This document shows, one piece after another, positions 48,601 to 57,875 of a DNA stretch of 64,000 bases. Source of the DNA: Komagataella phaffii GS115 (lineage: Eukaryota > Ascomycota > Pichiomycetes > Pichiales > Pichiaceae); contig NC_012963.1 in the NCBI RefSeq assembly GCF_000027005.1, positions 1-64,000 of the forward strand, given 5' to 3'. The notes under the pieces were generated by a model. It had not been told where the DNA came from. It saw only the letters and a program-made list of their open reading frames with translations, and searched no databases. Positions within the stretch are counted from its first letter, which is position 1. The number at the start of each line of letters is the position of its first letter. Both the position numbers and the translations under genes were made by a program.

Positions 48601-49582
48601 CCTGCAGGTCTTCCGCAACAATAGTGTTGTTGTCATCCTCATCATCATCCTCTTCAATAAATACATCAGGATCTTCTTGATTAGGATCGTCATCGTCGTA
48701 AGTGAGATCATATTCTTCATCGTTTAGATTGAAGTTCCCACTAACTTCGTCTAGAGTGCTTACTTTGGAATTTCTTCGCATGGGAGGGGAGTATTTGTTC
48801 TTAATAGTGGCCTTGAGATGCAGGAACGCGACCCGTTTCCGTTTCTTATTAAAGATGAACCACATTAAACACCATAGCGTATTAGGCTCTAAGTCAGCCA
48901 AAACTCCATCCTTGGGTTCCAACGCGTAAATGGAGCAGTCTTGAATGTCCATATGGGAATTGATAGTCTCCCAAATCCAGTTAATATCCTTATCACCATC
49001 GTCTATCTGATCCTTATAGCCCAAAGACAATACAATTGAGTTGAAACGGTTCATCATGGAATTTGCAGAGTCAACTGCTGTGAAGTAGTCCGGCGTCAAT
49101 GAACTAAAGTCATGGTCGGGATACGACGCGTTCAGTATTCCTATTAGGTACGAAAAGATTTTTCTGCTATGTGTGGAAGTTATGGGACCAAATGGGGTCT
49201 CCTCGTCATACAGCGCGCTTTCGTTTATGTCAATATTCTCCAAAGACTTACTCAATGTAGTTGCTTGGTGGTGGTTGAAAGACTTTCTTTTCAAAGTTGG
49301 TTTCACAATACTAGATGAGGAGGCCCTCCGGCTAAACCGCGTCTGAAAATCAACATTGTCGGTTATCCTGGAAGCTGTGGGCGGAGAGTGAGACATGTTC
49401 CAATTCAAGCTTTCCTGCAATATGTCATCTAGATGCTTATCAATCGTTTTATATAGTTTCTTGTCCGACCCCACAGGCTTCGTCGTGAACAAATCGCAAC
49501 CGCCACGAACCGAATAGTCAGGAGTTTCAAAACAGAGAGCCTGGTTAACCAGCTCTATATCAATTTCATCAATGAACTTCAT
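48593..49582 (-). CDS. MAF1: Maf1, repressor of RNA polymerase III
   Basis: The product is 329 residues from the ATG at 49582; a GTG-initiated extension to 49603 is not used. Box A is at the N-terminus ('MKFIDEIDIELVNQ' and 'CDLFTTKPVGSDKKLYKTID'), then a variable Ser-rich linker with a basic stretch ('TLKRKSF'). Box B/C follow ('GPITSTHSRKIFSYLIGILN', 'YPDHDFSS', 'WIWETINSHM', 'KKRKRVAFLHL'). The tail is Asp/Glu-rich. Maf1 represses tRNA and 5S transcription under stress and is regulated by phosphorylation in the linker. It is shorter than the yeast protein (395) because the linker is compact. No intron is needed here, whereas the S. cerevisiae gene has one near its start. Confidence 0.95.
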   Translation of the reverse strand: MKFIDEIDIELVNQALCFETPDYSVRGGCDLFTTKPVGSDKKLYKTIDKHLDDILQESLNWNMSHSPPTASRITDNVDFQTRFSRRASSSSIVKPTLKRKSFNHHQATTLSKSLENIDINESALYDEETPFGPITSTHSRKIFSYLIGILNASYPDHDFSSLTPDYFTAVDSANSMMNRFNSIVLSLGYKDQIDDGDKDINWIWETINSHMDIQDCSIYALEPKDGVLADLEPNTLWCLMWFIFNKKRKRVAFLHLKATIKNKYSPPMRRNSKVSTLDEVSGNFNLNDEEYDLTYDDDDPNQEDPDVFIEEDDDEDDNNTIVAEDLQVS

Positions 49583-50360
49583 TGTAGTGAACGTAGCATG
49601 CACAGTCTGTGCTTAATTATCGAAGAGCTTTGTGGTAGTGAGTTGAAGATTAGTTTTATTGGTCGTCCACGAGGGTGGTATGTTTGATGGGCGGGCGCGA
49701 CTGATGATAAGATATGCTTATGTAAAGCATTGTTGATGCCAGCCATCCGTGAATGCTGAGAACCCGAAGCATGAAAACACTCTGCTCGATGTTGGATGTC
49801 TCCCACAGAATAAATAGGGAGATGGAAGATGTAGACGCATATGAAACCTTGTCTCGCACCAGCCGATATGGGATGGTTGTTGATAACAGTTTCAGTAAAC
49901 CCCCTTATGATGTAACTTTATTATTTGCATATGCAGAATATGATTCTAGATCATTTTACCGCCATAGCAATTTTATTCAGCTTTGGCCTTCACGAAATTC
50001 TTTTACGCTTGCTCCTCGTCATCCTTGCTTATTGCGGAATGTAACTATTTGCCCTAATGGAACAGTTGCACGAACGGCACCTAGCAAAAACTTTTCTTCG
50101 CTCACATTTAACCTCCACTAAATGGATATAGCCTCAGTCACTAGTAGAAACAAAATGCGCGAAATTGGTACATTGCTGCTACTGAATAGCAATGTCATAC
50201 AGATTGGTACCTGAAAACCTTCCCCATCTGGATCTTCGCGCTTATTTCCCATCGGTCAATCCATCTCTGCGTGTATAAGAAAACGATCAAGCTCTGAGTT
50301 CTTCGCTTTCTACCCCCCCCTTACAGTTCCCTATAGTACTAGCTTTTTTGACCCATAAGA
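49583..50360. other. Intergenic, no convincing gene
   Basis: This divergent spacer lies between MAF1 and the channel gene. A 122-codon ATG frame at 49753-50121 has no recognisable feature and lies across the likely MAF1 promoter, so I do not call it. A C-run (about 50312-50320) precedes the channel gene. No RNA gene was seen. Confidence 0.45.
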
Positions 50361-53057
50361 ATGTCCGAAACCACCACTCAAGGATCTTCGGTATCGGCGT
50401 TTGTTTCAACGCTGGTGGTGAACGTGGTCATCTTTTCTATTTTTGTTTCACTGTTTATTGTGCTCAAGCCTAAACAGTCAAGAATTTATCAACCTCGTCA
50501 TGTTGTGGATACAGTGCCGGGGGAACTACAGGTCGAGGAGCAACCCTCAGGAGTATTTGGCTGGGTTTCGTTCTTGTGGAAACAGCCAACCAGCTTCTAT
50601 GTTGAGAAATGTGGCCCTGATGGGTTCTTCTTCTTGAGATACCTCCGTGTGTTTATCATCGTTTTTACCCTTACCGGCCTCTTGATTTGGCCAATTTTAT
50701 TCCCAATTAATGCCACTGGAGGAGGTGGCCAGGAAGGACTAGATATTCTTTCCTATTCGAATAATACCTATAAATGGAGAGTGTTTGCTCACGTATTCCT
50801 CTCGTGGGTGTTGTTCGGGTTCTGTATATACACCATTTACAAAGAATTGGTGTACTATGTTTCATTTAGACATGCCTTGCAGGTAAGTCCGAGATATGAT
50901 TCGTTGCTGTCATCGAGAACTCTGCTCCTGGATAACGTCCCTGAGAGTCTGTTGTCCGAGGGAGAGCTAAGAACAGTATTTCCTGCCGCCAACCATGTTT
51001 GGTACGCTAGAGACCATAAGGAGCTCGAGGATGTTGTCAAGGAACGTACCAAACTTGCTGGAACCTACGAAAGCACCCTGGTGAAATCGATCAAAAAAGC
51101 GGTTAAGGACAGAAAGAAGCTCACAAAGAAGGGAGCTGCTTTACCAGAACCAGCAGATCAGTTCGAAACCTACTACAAAGAGGGAAAACTTCCAACCCAC
51201 AGTCTGAAATTTTTGATCGGTAAGAAAGTGTCAACCTTGGATTATGCCCCAAAGAGACTATCTGAGTTAAATGATGAGCTTGCAACTGCTCAAAACGACT
51301 GGCAAGATGCAAAGATGGTCGGTTCAGTCTTTATTGAATTTCCTACTCAGCTGGAATTGCAGCGTGCTTACCAAGCTGTTCCGTATAACAAGGAATTGAA
51401 GTTGTCCCGCAGAGTTACAGGTGTAGCTCCAGATGATATAATCTGGGAGAACTTGCAAGTCGGTTTTGTTGCTCGTAACTCTAAGGCTATACTTGCAAAG
51501 ACTGTGCTGTCATTGACCCTCATCTTTTGGGCCATTCCTGTTGCTGTAGTTGGTGCTATATCAAACATCAATTATCTTACTACAAAGTTGCCTTGGCTTG
51601 ACTTCATCAACAACATGCCAGACGTATTAATGGGTATTATCACTGGTTTGCTTCCAACTGTGGCCTTGGCCGTCTTAATGTCATTATTACCCCCTTTCAT
51701 CAAGAAGATGGGTAAAATTTCTGGTATTTTGACTGTTCAAGGGGTGGAGATGTGGTGTCAGTCTTGGTATTTTGCCTTCCAAGTTATTCAAGTGTTTTTG
51801 GTGACGACCCTTGCATCCTCTGCTTCCTCTGTTGTAGAGTCTATAATCGATGACCCATCTAGTGCCATGACTCTTTTAGGAGAGAATCTTCCCAAGTCTT
51901 CAAATTTTTACATCGCCTATGCCCTTTTACAAGGACTGACCATATCAAGTGGTGTCTTGGCTCAGGTTGTTGGCCTTATTTTGTACCATGTATTAGGTAA
52001 GGCACTTGACGGAACTCCACGTAAGAAGTGGAATCGATACAATACCTTGGGACAACCGGGATGGGGAACAATTTACCCAATCTTCCAGCTTTTATTGGTT
52101 ATTGTGCTTTGTTATGCAATTGTCTCTCCACTCATTATAATTTTTATTGTGATTGGATTGACGCTAATTTACATTGCTTACATGTACAACCTAACGTTCG
52201 TCATGGAACACAGCGCAGATGCCCGTGGAAGGTACTATCCTAAGGCTCTTTTCCAGACGTTTGTTGGCATATATCTGGGTGAGTTCGTTTTGATTGCCCT
52301 ATTTGTGATGCCCGAGAACTGGGCATGTGTTGTGCTAGAAGCTGTGATGGTGGCAGTCACTGTGGCCGCTCACTTATACATGAGATGGAAGTTTGAGCCG
52401 TTGTTTGATGCTGTTCCCCTGTCAGCGATTCATATCGCCCAAGGAGACAGTGGTTTCCACTATCCTATGAAAGATCAAGGGTTATCAGAAATTTCCCAGA
52501 CCGGCAAGGAGTTTTTCACCGAGACCCCAGTTACTGGTCCTGTTGAAACCGAAAAGATTTCCAAGTCTAACAAGGACATCAAGCAAGATATTGAGAGTCC
52601 GGCACGCACAGGTACCGGATCTGGATCACTGTCCTCCATTTTATCTCCGGAGAAGAATGAAAGCATCCAGCCAGATACCCAATCTCATGTTGGATTTTTG
52701 AATAGAGATGACGAAGATCAATCTGGTAAAGTAAATGCCAAAACGCTGCAGCGATTCTTCAAGCCACGCGTCTACTCATCTTTCGAGGCCCTCCGCAAGA
52801 TCATCCCTGTCAGATGGAACAAGCGAGTCCGTTACGATCCACAAACCGTCGAGTTTGGATACACATCACCATTGGTACGTGACGCTCCGCCGCAGATCTG
52901 GATCCCACGAGACTCCTTCGGACTTTCTCGTACTGCAGTCTCGACCGCAAGAGAACATGGAGTCACAGTTTCTGACCAGAATGCTGAGATCCAGGATGAT
53001 GGAACATTATTGTACACCGGATTGCCTCCTGATTACGAAGAAGCCGTGAAAGAATAA
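50361..53057 (+). CDS. RSN1: CSC1/OSCA-type (DUF221) membrane protein, RSN1/PHM7-like
   Basis: The product is 898 residues. An N-terminal membrane segment (about 13-35) is followed by 'QPSGVFGWVSFLWKQPTSFY' and two more segments. A cytosolic RRM-like domain comes next ('RTLLLDNVPESLLSEGELRTVFP', charged helices to about 350), after 'ARNSKAILAKTVLSL' the large DUF221 membrane core, and a C-terminal region of about 200 residues ending in the DUF3779-type extracellular tail ('RVRYDPQTVEFGYTSPLVRDAPPQIWIP'). The TMEM63/OSCA family forms osmo- or mechanosensitive cation channels. The tail domain and 'FVMEHSADARGRYYP' match the Rsn1/Phm7 branch, in which S. cerevisiae RSN1 is about 950 residues. 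Choice between RSN1 and PHM7 is tentative. It is probably plasma-membrane located. Confidence 0.85.
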   Translation: MSETTTQGSSVSAFVSTLVVNVVIFSIFVSLFIVLKPKQSRIYQPRHVVDTVPGELQVEEQPSGVFGWVSFLWKQPTSFYVEKCGPDGFFFLRYLRVFIIVFTLTGLLIWPILFPINATGGGGQEGLDILSYSNNTYKWRVFAHVFLSWVLFGFCIYTIYKELVYYVSFRHALQVSPRYDSLLSSRTLLLDNVPESLLSEGELRTVFPAANHVWYARDHKELEDVVKERTKLAGTYESTLVKSIKKAVKDRKKLTKKGAALPEPADQFETYYKEGKLPTHSLKFLIGKKVSTLDYAPKRLSELNDELATAQNDWQDAKMVGSVFIEFPTQLELQRAYQAVPYNKELKLSRRVTGVAPDDIIWENLQVGFVARNSKAILAKTVLSLTLIFWAIPVAVVGAISNINYLTTKLPWLDFINNMPDVLMGIITGLLPTVALAVLMSLLPPFIKKMGKISGILTVQGVEMWCQSWYFAFQVIQVFLVTTLASSASSVVESIIDDPSSAMTLLGENLPKSSNFYIAYALLQGLTISSGVLAQVVGLILYHVLGKALDGTPRKKWNRYNTLGQPGWGTIYPIFQLLLVIVLCYAIVSPLIIIFIVIGLTLIYIAYMYNLTFVMEHSADARGRYYPKALFQTFVGIYLGEFVLIALFVMPENWACVVLEAVMVAVTVAAHLYMRWKFEPLFDAVPLSAIHIAQGDSGFHYPMKDQGLSEISQTGKEFFTETPVTGPVETEKISKSNKDIKQDIESPARTGTGSGSLSSILSPEKNESIQPDTQSHVGFLNRDDEDQSGKVNAKTLQRFFKPRVYSSFEALRKIIPVRWNKRVRYDPQTVEFGYTSPLVRDAPPQIWIPRDSFGLSRTAVSTAREHGVTVSDQNAEIQDDGTLLYTGLPPDYEEAVKE

Positions 53058-53181
53058 TTGTGGTCGATGGGCTTTGATTTTATTGTTTAATTAAATTGGT
53101 TTTAAATTCTTGATTGTATTGTATGTCCTTTTGACTCTATCTCGACTTGATCTGGAAAGCCCTTAGTGTGGATTTCGCAGA

Positions 53182-53191
53182 TCACGTGATA
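53182..53191. promoter_or_regulatory. ATCACGTGAT palindrome upstream of IPP1
   Basis: This is a perfect 10-base palindrome with a CACGTG core about 100 bases before the IPP1 ATG, followed directly by GATAAG. The flanks (TCACGTGA) match Cbf1-type sites; binding is inferred. Confidence 0.5.
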
Positions 53192-53291
53192 AGCAGCAAT
53201 TGACTCTCCTTCCCGCCGTGTGTACCTTGAAACGTCAATGATACTTTGATTTTTCAGTCAAGAAAACTTATCACTTCAAGTTCATTCCAAA

Positions 53292-54152
53292 ATGTCTTAT
53301 TCCACTCGCCAGATCGGAGCTGCAAACACTCTAGAAAACAGAGTCTTTATCGAGAAAGACGGCCAAGTCGTATCTCCTTTCCACGACATCCCACTTTATG
53401 CTGACGAATCCAAGAAGGTTCTCAACATGGTTGTTGAAGTCCCCCGTTGGACCAACGCCAAGTTGGAGATTTCCAAGGAGGAGAAACTGAACCCAATTCT
53501 TCAGGACACAAAGAAGGGAAAACTTCGTTTCGTTCGTAACTGTTTCCCTCACCACGGATACATTCACAACTACGGTGCCTTCCCTCAGACATGGGAAGAC
53601 CCTAACGTCACTCATCCAGAGACCAAGGCCAAGGGTGACAATGATCCATTGGACGTTTGCGAAATTGGTGAAGCCGTAGGTTACACTGGACAGGTCAAGC
53701 AAGTCAAGGTCCTCGGTGTTATGGCTTTGTTGGATGAGGGAGAGACTGACTGGAAGGTCATCGTCATCGACATCAACGACCCATTGGCTCCTAAGCTCAA
53801 TGACATCGAGGATGTTGAAAAGCACATGCCGGGCTTGTTGAGAGCTACCAACGAATGGTTCAGAATTTACAAGATCCCTGATGGAAAACCTGAGAACCAG
53901 TTTGCTTTCTCTGGTGAATGCAAGAACAAGAAGTATGCAGAAGAGGTCATTCAAGAATGCCGTGAAGCCTGGGAGAAGTTGATTTTTGGCAAAACCAGCC
54001 CTGGTGAGATTGACTTAACCAACACCACTTTGCAATCCACTCCATCCTTCTCACCTTCAGCAACCTCTGCTGTTCCAACTGCTAGCCCAGCCGCTCCTGC
54101 TAAGATTGACCAATCTATTGACAAGTGGTTCTACATTTCTGGTTCTGCTTAA
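53292..54152 (+). CDS. IPP1: Cytosolic inorganic pyrophosphatase
   Basis: The product is 286 residues, the length of yeast Ipp1 (287). It hydrolyses pyrophosphate to phosphate, pulling biosynthetic reactions forward. The metal-binding signature '[13 protein letters not shown]' carries D116, D118 and D121, one position on from the yeast numbering I recall. '[30 protein letters not shown]' and '[13 protein letters not shown]' are the other active-site blocks. The last 45 residues are Ser/Pro/Ala-rich, as in yeast. Codons are strongly biased (AAG, CCA, GTC), which fits a highly expressed protein. It is convergent with TRP1 (46 bases between stops). Confidence 0.97.
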   Translation: MSYSTRQIGAANTLENRVFIEKDGQVVSPFHDIPLYADESKKVLNMVVEVPRWTNAKLEISKEEKLNPILQDTKKGKLRFVRNCFPHHGYIHNYGAFPQTWEDPNVTHPETKAKGDNDPLDVCEIGEAVGYTGQVKQVKVLGVMALLDEGETDWKVIVIDINDPLAPKLNDIEDVEKHMPGLLRATNEWFRIYKIPDGKPENQFAFSGECKNKKYAEEVIQECREAWEKLIFGKTSPGEIDLTNTTLQSTPSFSPSATSAVPTASPAAPAKIDQSIDKWFYISGSA

Positions 54153-54198
54153 ATCGAAAGCTATGTAATGTCCTTTCAAGCGTGTATTTAATTGACTT

Positions 54199-54912
54199 TT
54201 ATGTAGCGTTTCTGATAAATTGTGTGATCTTGTCCATATCTTTTGAGGCATTTGTTTCTACCCCACCAGAGACGTCAACACCAATACAGCCAGTATGAGA
54301 TCGAGCATGAGCAACATTATCAGGTGTCAAACCTCCGGCTAGTAAATATTTTCCTCTACGTTCTCCAAATTTTTGTGCACGAGCCCAATCGATGGTTTTT
54401 CCTTCACCTCCTTGCTCGCTGTCCAGTAGCACCAGGGCCCTATTTATAGCGAGGTCTTCTCCGGTAAGACCATCGACGGCATTATCTGTGTATCTGGTAA
54501 TCACAGGAACTGGGATATTGCGTATATACGAATCAAAATCCTCAGACCCATGTAGTTGGACGAAATCCAAACCATGAGTGTGGATAGCTTGCTGGATTTC
54601 ATCTATACTTTGATTACGAAAAACTCCAACTAAAAATGGACCACTGCTGTTTATTTCTTTCACGTTGTACTCAAACCAGTCTTCCAGAGGACAGTCGTCC
54701 CACTCTTTCCTCAGTTGTCTGGAATCCAAGTATTTTGAGCCCTTTGAAATTCTCTTTTCCCGCACCATCTGCGAAATTTCCCTCGCAACCTCTTGTTTCA
54801 CCGTTCGTTCCCGGCCAGGGACCATAATAACACCCACTAATGAAGCTCCATTGTTTACTGCCGTTTCCGCAGCCTCCAAACTTTGCAAACCGCAGATCTT
54901 TACGAGGGCCAT
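54199..54912 (-). CDS. TRP1: Phosphoribosylanthranilate isomerase
   Basis: The product is 237 residues from the ATG at 54912. It converts N-(5-phosphoribosyl)anthranilate into the enol carboxyphenylaminodeoxyribulose phosphate in tryptophan synthesis. The start 'ALVKICGLQSLE' holds the catalytic Cys. 'FVQLHGSED', the catalytic Asp region 'LLDSEQGGEGKTIDW', 'LAGGLTPDNV' and 'GVDVSGGVETNASKD' are the phosphate-binding and barrel motifs. An extra stretch around residues 55-85 ('KGSKYLDSRQLRKEWDDCPL') makes it slightly longer than the S. cerevisiae enzyme (224). It is divergent from RFC4 across only 119 bases. Confidence 0.96.
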   Translation of the reverse strand: MALVKICGLQSLEAAETAVNNGASLVGVIMVPGRERTVKQEVAREISQMVREKRISKGSKYLDSRQLRKEWDDCPLEDWFEYNVKEINSSGPFLVGVFRNQSIDEIQQAIHTHGLDFVQLHGSEDFDSYIRNIPVPVITRYTDNAVDGLTGEDLAINRALVLLDSEQGGEGKTIDWARAQKFGERRGKYLLAGGLTPDNVAHARSHTGCIGVDVSGGVETNASKDMDKITQFIRNAT

Positions 54913-55031
54913 TGTGTGGGTATGATGAGTAAGCCATATTTAGTAATTACTCCATCTAAGTGAGAACGCGAAACATTTTTTGTCAGGCAGGATAGGGATA
55001 CACGCCAGAAAGATTAAAGCATACTCCAAAC
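54913..55031. promoter_or_regulatory. TRP1-RFC4 divergent promoter with an MCB/SCB-like site
   Basis: The 119-base divergent region contains AACGCGAAA (54965-54973), which carries the ACGCG core of G1/S-type MCB elements and a CGCGAAA match to SCB. It lies about 60 bases before the RFC4 ATG. Cell-cycle control is inferred. Confidence 0.4.
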
Positions 55032-56006
55032 ATGGCAGCACCGCTTAAACTCGAGCTTCCTTGGGTGGAAAAGTATCGTCCAAAACTTTTGAAAGATATT
55101 GTTGGTAACGAAGATACAATTGAAAGGCTGAAAGCGTTTGCTATAGACGGTAATGTCCCTCATATGATCATCTCAGGTTTGCCAGGAATAGGGAAGACGA
55201 CATCAGTTCACTGTTTAGCCCATGAGCTATTGGGTGATATGTATTATGATGCTGTTCTAGAGCTAAACGCTTCTGACGACAGAGGAATAGAAGTGGTGAG
55301 AAACAAGATCAAGCAATTTGCACATAAAAAGGTATCGTTACCTCCTGGGAGACATAAGATAGTGATCCTCGACGAAGCTGATTCTATGACACCTGGGGCC
55401 CAGCAAGCGTTGAGAAGGACCATGGAAATCTATTCGGGTACCACCAGGTTTGTTTTTGCCTGTAACATGTCCAACAAAATTATTGAGCCTTTGCAATCCA
55501 GGTGTTCCATACTTAGATACTCAAAATTATACGACGAACAGGTTCTTTCCAGATTGTTATATATTTGCAAAGAAGAGGGTGTCAAATACACAGACGACGG
55601 TTTGGAGGCTTTGATCTTCACCGCAGAAGGAGATATGAGACAGGCTATCAACAACTTGCAGAGTACTGTCGCAGGAATGGGACTGGTCAATGGGGACAAT
55701 GTATTCCGAATTGTGGACTCCCCGCATCCTCTAGTAGTCCGACAGATGTTGTTTAAGGCTGTTAAGGACTCTGACATTGATGCCGCCGTGGATCTGCTGA
55801 ATCGGTTGTGGGAGAAGGGATACAGTGCTGTTGATATTGTAAGTACCAGCTTCAAAGTGATGAAGTCTGTTACCGAGATTCCTGAGGCTGATCGTCTGGA
55901 AGTTATGAGAGAGATTGGATTCACTCACATGAGAGTACTAGAAGGTGTCTCTAGCTACTTGCAATTGGCGGGCATGTTAGCCAGAATTACTGGCACAGTT
56001 GTATAG
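55032..56006 (+). CDS. RFC4: Replication factor C subunit 4
   Basis: The product is 324 residues (yeast 323). It is a small subunit of the RFC clamp loader, which places PCNA on primed DNA, and of the alternative checkpoint and cohesion loaders. RFC boxes are in order: '[17 protein letters not shown]', Walker A at 49-57 (GLPGIGKTT), '[20 protein letters not shown]', Walker B 'ILDEADSMT', '[12 protein letters not shown]', sensor '[17 protein letters not shown]' with the SRC arginine finger, and '[13 protein letters not shown]'. The match follows Rfc4 rather than Rfc2, Rfc3 or Rfc5 ('[10 protein letters not shown]', '[10 protein letters not shown]'). Confidence 0.96.
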   Translation: MAAPLKLELPWVEKYRPKLLKDIVGNEDTIERLKAFAIDGNVPHMIISGLPGIGKTTSVHCLAHELLGDMYYDAVLELNASDDRGIEVVRNKIKQFAHKKVSLPPGRHKIVILDEADSMTPGAQQALRRTMEIYSGTTRFVFACNMSNKIIEPLQSRCSILRYSKLYDEQVLSRLLYICKEEGVKYTDDGLEALIFTAEGDMRQAINNLQSTVAGMGLVNGDNVFRIVDSPHPLVVRQMLFKAVKDSDIDAAVDLLNRLWEKGYSAVDIVSTSFKVMKSVTEIPEADRLEVMREIGFTHMRVLEGVSSYLQLAGMLARITGTVV

Positions 56007-56116
56007 GGCATGTAAGTAATAAGAATTAGGATTAATCATAATCCGCGATCTGAACTCGATATCTCAGTACTTGGGTACACCCATCCAGATCCACTTACTT
56101 GTCTTGAACTCTGATT

Positions 56117-57874
56117 ATGAGACAAAAGCAGAGAATCAGTAGACGGTCGATCAGCCGCCATCAGCAGTTTCAAGATCAGGATAATACTAATAAATTGGAA
56201 TTGCTCAAGCAAGTGCTCAACGTCAGACAGGAAGAGGAAACCGAATTGAATGAACAGAACGGATACCAGTCAGACTACACGCTTTCTGATTTTTCCGTCC
56301 AAGATGTCTATAGTCTCCAAGAGCTTAGATTCTTGACAACTCAGTTTTCTGAGCAATGCAAAGACTTTTCTATGCGTACGTGGAAGCATGAGATGGCTGC
56401 CCAGGAAGACTACAGCAATATATTGGTAAATACCAAAGCTTCTTTGGAGCCGCTGATCAGATACCTAAACAATTTTGAAGTTCAGCTCAAGGAGCTCTCT
56501 TTACAGATGGAATTTCTACAAGAAAGAAGCAACGAATTAAACCAGCAGATCGAACAGAAAAATAAAATCAACAGAAAACTGGCTCCAATAGTTAATGACC
56601 TTGTGATCCCACCAAAAGTTATTCTTTCCGTCTTGAATGATAATATTGACGCATCATGGACAAAAAATATCATCTTCATCAAAGAAAAGCAACAACTGCT
56701 ATCAAAGTATACTGAACAAGATGAGCTGCAAATCAAATGCTCACCAATGGTAGTCAAAGTGCTAGAATTACTGAAACTCACGGTTGTTGAACGATCAAGA
56801 GATTTTATAATTAACCAGATCAAGCTGTTGAGAAAACCTAATTGTTCATCTCAAGTGATTCAAAAGCAATTATTAGATTGTAAACTCATTTATTCTTTTC
56901 TAAAAGAAAACTCACCGGAGTTGGCCACGCAATTAAGAAAAGCATACGCCTACACAATGAGATGGTACTACCATCAGAACTTTTCTAAATACCTCTATTC
57001 TTTAGAGAGGCTTGAATATCGAACTGTTCCGCGAGACGTACTATTAGGGGAAACCGTAGACTCTCAATTACATGTTAATGAGTATTTAAACTTGGGGACC
57101 CGGGCTGAACTTATCAATTCTCACTCCACTTTGATGCCTGCTCAAATTGCCGAAACAAACCAGTTGTCTTACTACATAGAAACAGGTTTCAATAACTTCA
57201 ACGGTGCTCTTTTAGACAATGTTTCAACCGAGTATCTGTTCCTTAGTCAGTTTTTTGAGCTGTACAAGTTTGATGAAGTGAACGATCTATTCAAGTTGAT
57301 TTTTCAACCAACTTTCACAATTGGTATTAATTACACAAAAAACCTTATTCGTGGTACATTTGACATCTATGGAGTATTGCTTTGTATCCGATTGTCTCAG
57401 CTGTACGATTATGAATTGCAACATCGCAAGATCCCTGTAATGGATGATTATATCAACTTACAACTAATTAACTTGTGGCCCCATTTTCAAATTATTATAG
57501 ACGAAAACTGCGAGTCTTTGAAAAAAGCCGTTCCCAAGTTAGCAGTGCAATTACACAAGACAAAGAACACTCTTATTCCACTTGTGCTTACTCAACAGTT
57601 TGGTCAACTCATTGCGGGACTATTAAAATTGACTACTCACAAGGTGTTTGAGACGGAACAGACAGAACCATTAACTGTCGGAGTATCAAGGCTCAGTAAT
57701 GAATTCGAAGCAGCACTTACTAAACTCAGTTCAAGTTTTAAAGACAGCAACCAAAAGGAACTATTTTTCTACAACAACTTTTATCTAGTATTAACAATGC
57801 TCTCAGATGATGGAAAGTTTGCACATGATATTGTAAACCACTTTGAAAAGCTTTTGCAAGCGTACAAATCATAA
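56117..57874 (+). CDS. VPS52: Vps52, subunit of the GARP tethering complex
   Basis: The product is 585 residues from the ATG at 56117, against about 640 in yeast. The N-terminal third is coiled coil ('SLEPLIRYLNNFEVQLKELS', 'ERSNELNQQIEQKNKINRKL'), leading into the family signature 'LAPIVNDLVIPPKVI'. The rest is the helical Vps52 domain, with 'LRKAYAYTMRWYYHQNFSKYL' typical. GARP (Vps51-54) tethers endosome-derived vesicles at the trans-Golgi. The stop is one base from the stop of the convergent IRS4-like gene, so the 3' ends of the two transcripts must overlap. Confidence 0.9.
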   Translation: MRQKQRISRRSISRHQQFQDQDNTNKLELLKQVLNVRQEEETELNEQNGYQSDYTLSDFSVQDVYSLQELRFLTTQFSEQCKDFSMRTWKHEMAAQEDYSNILVNTKASLEPLIRYLNNFEVQLKELSLQMEFLQERSNELNQQIEQKNKINRKLAPIVNDLVIPPKVILSVLNDNIDASWTKNIIFIKEKQQLLSKYTEQDELQIKCSPMVVKVLELLKLTVVERSRDFIINQIKLLRKPNCSSQVIQKQLLDCKLIYSFLKENSPELATQLRKAYAYTMRWYYHQNFSKYLYSLERLEYRTVPRDVLLGETVDSQLHVNEYLNLGTRAELINSHSTLMPAQIAETNQLSYYIETGFNNFNGALLDNVSTEYLFLSQFFELYKFDEVNDLFKLIFQPTFTIGINYTKNLIRGTFDIYGVLLCIRLSQLYDYELQHRKIPVMDDYINLQLINLWPHFQIIIDENCESLKKAVPKLAVQLHKTKNTLIPLVLTQQFGQLIAGLLKLTTHKVFETEQTEPLTVGVSRLSNEFEAALTKLSSSFKDSNQKELFFYNNFYLVLTMLSDDGKFAHDIVNHFEKLLQAYKS

Positions 57875-57875
57875 G

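Noticed and set aside
49753..50121. A 122-codon ATG open frame between MAF1 and the channel gene
   Set aside because: It has no motif, unbiased composition, and lies over the probable MAF1 promoter; probably chance.
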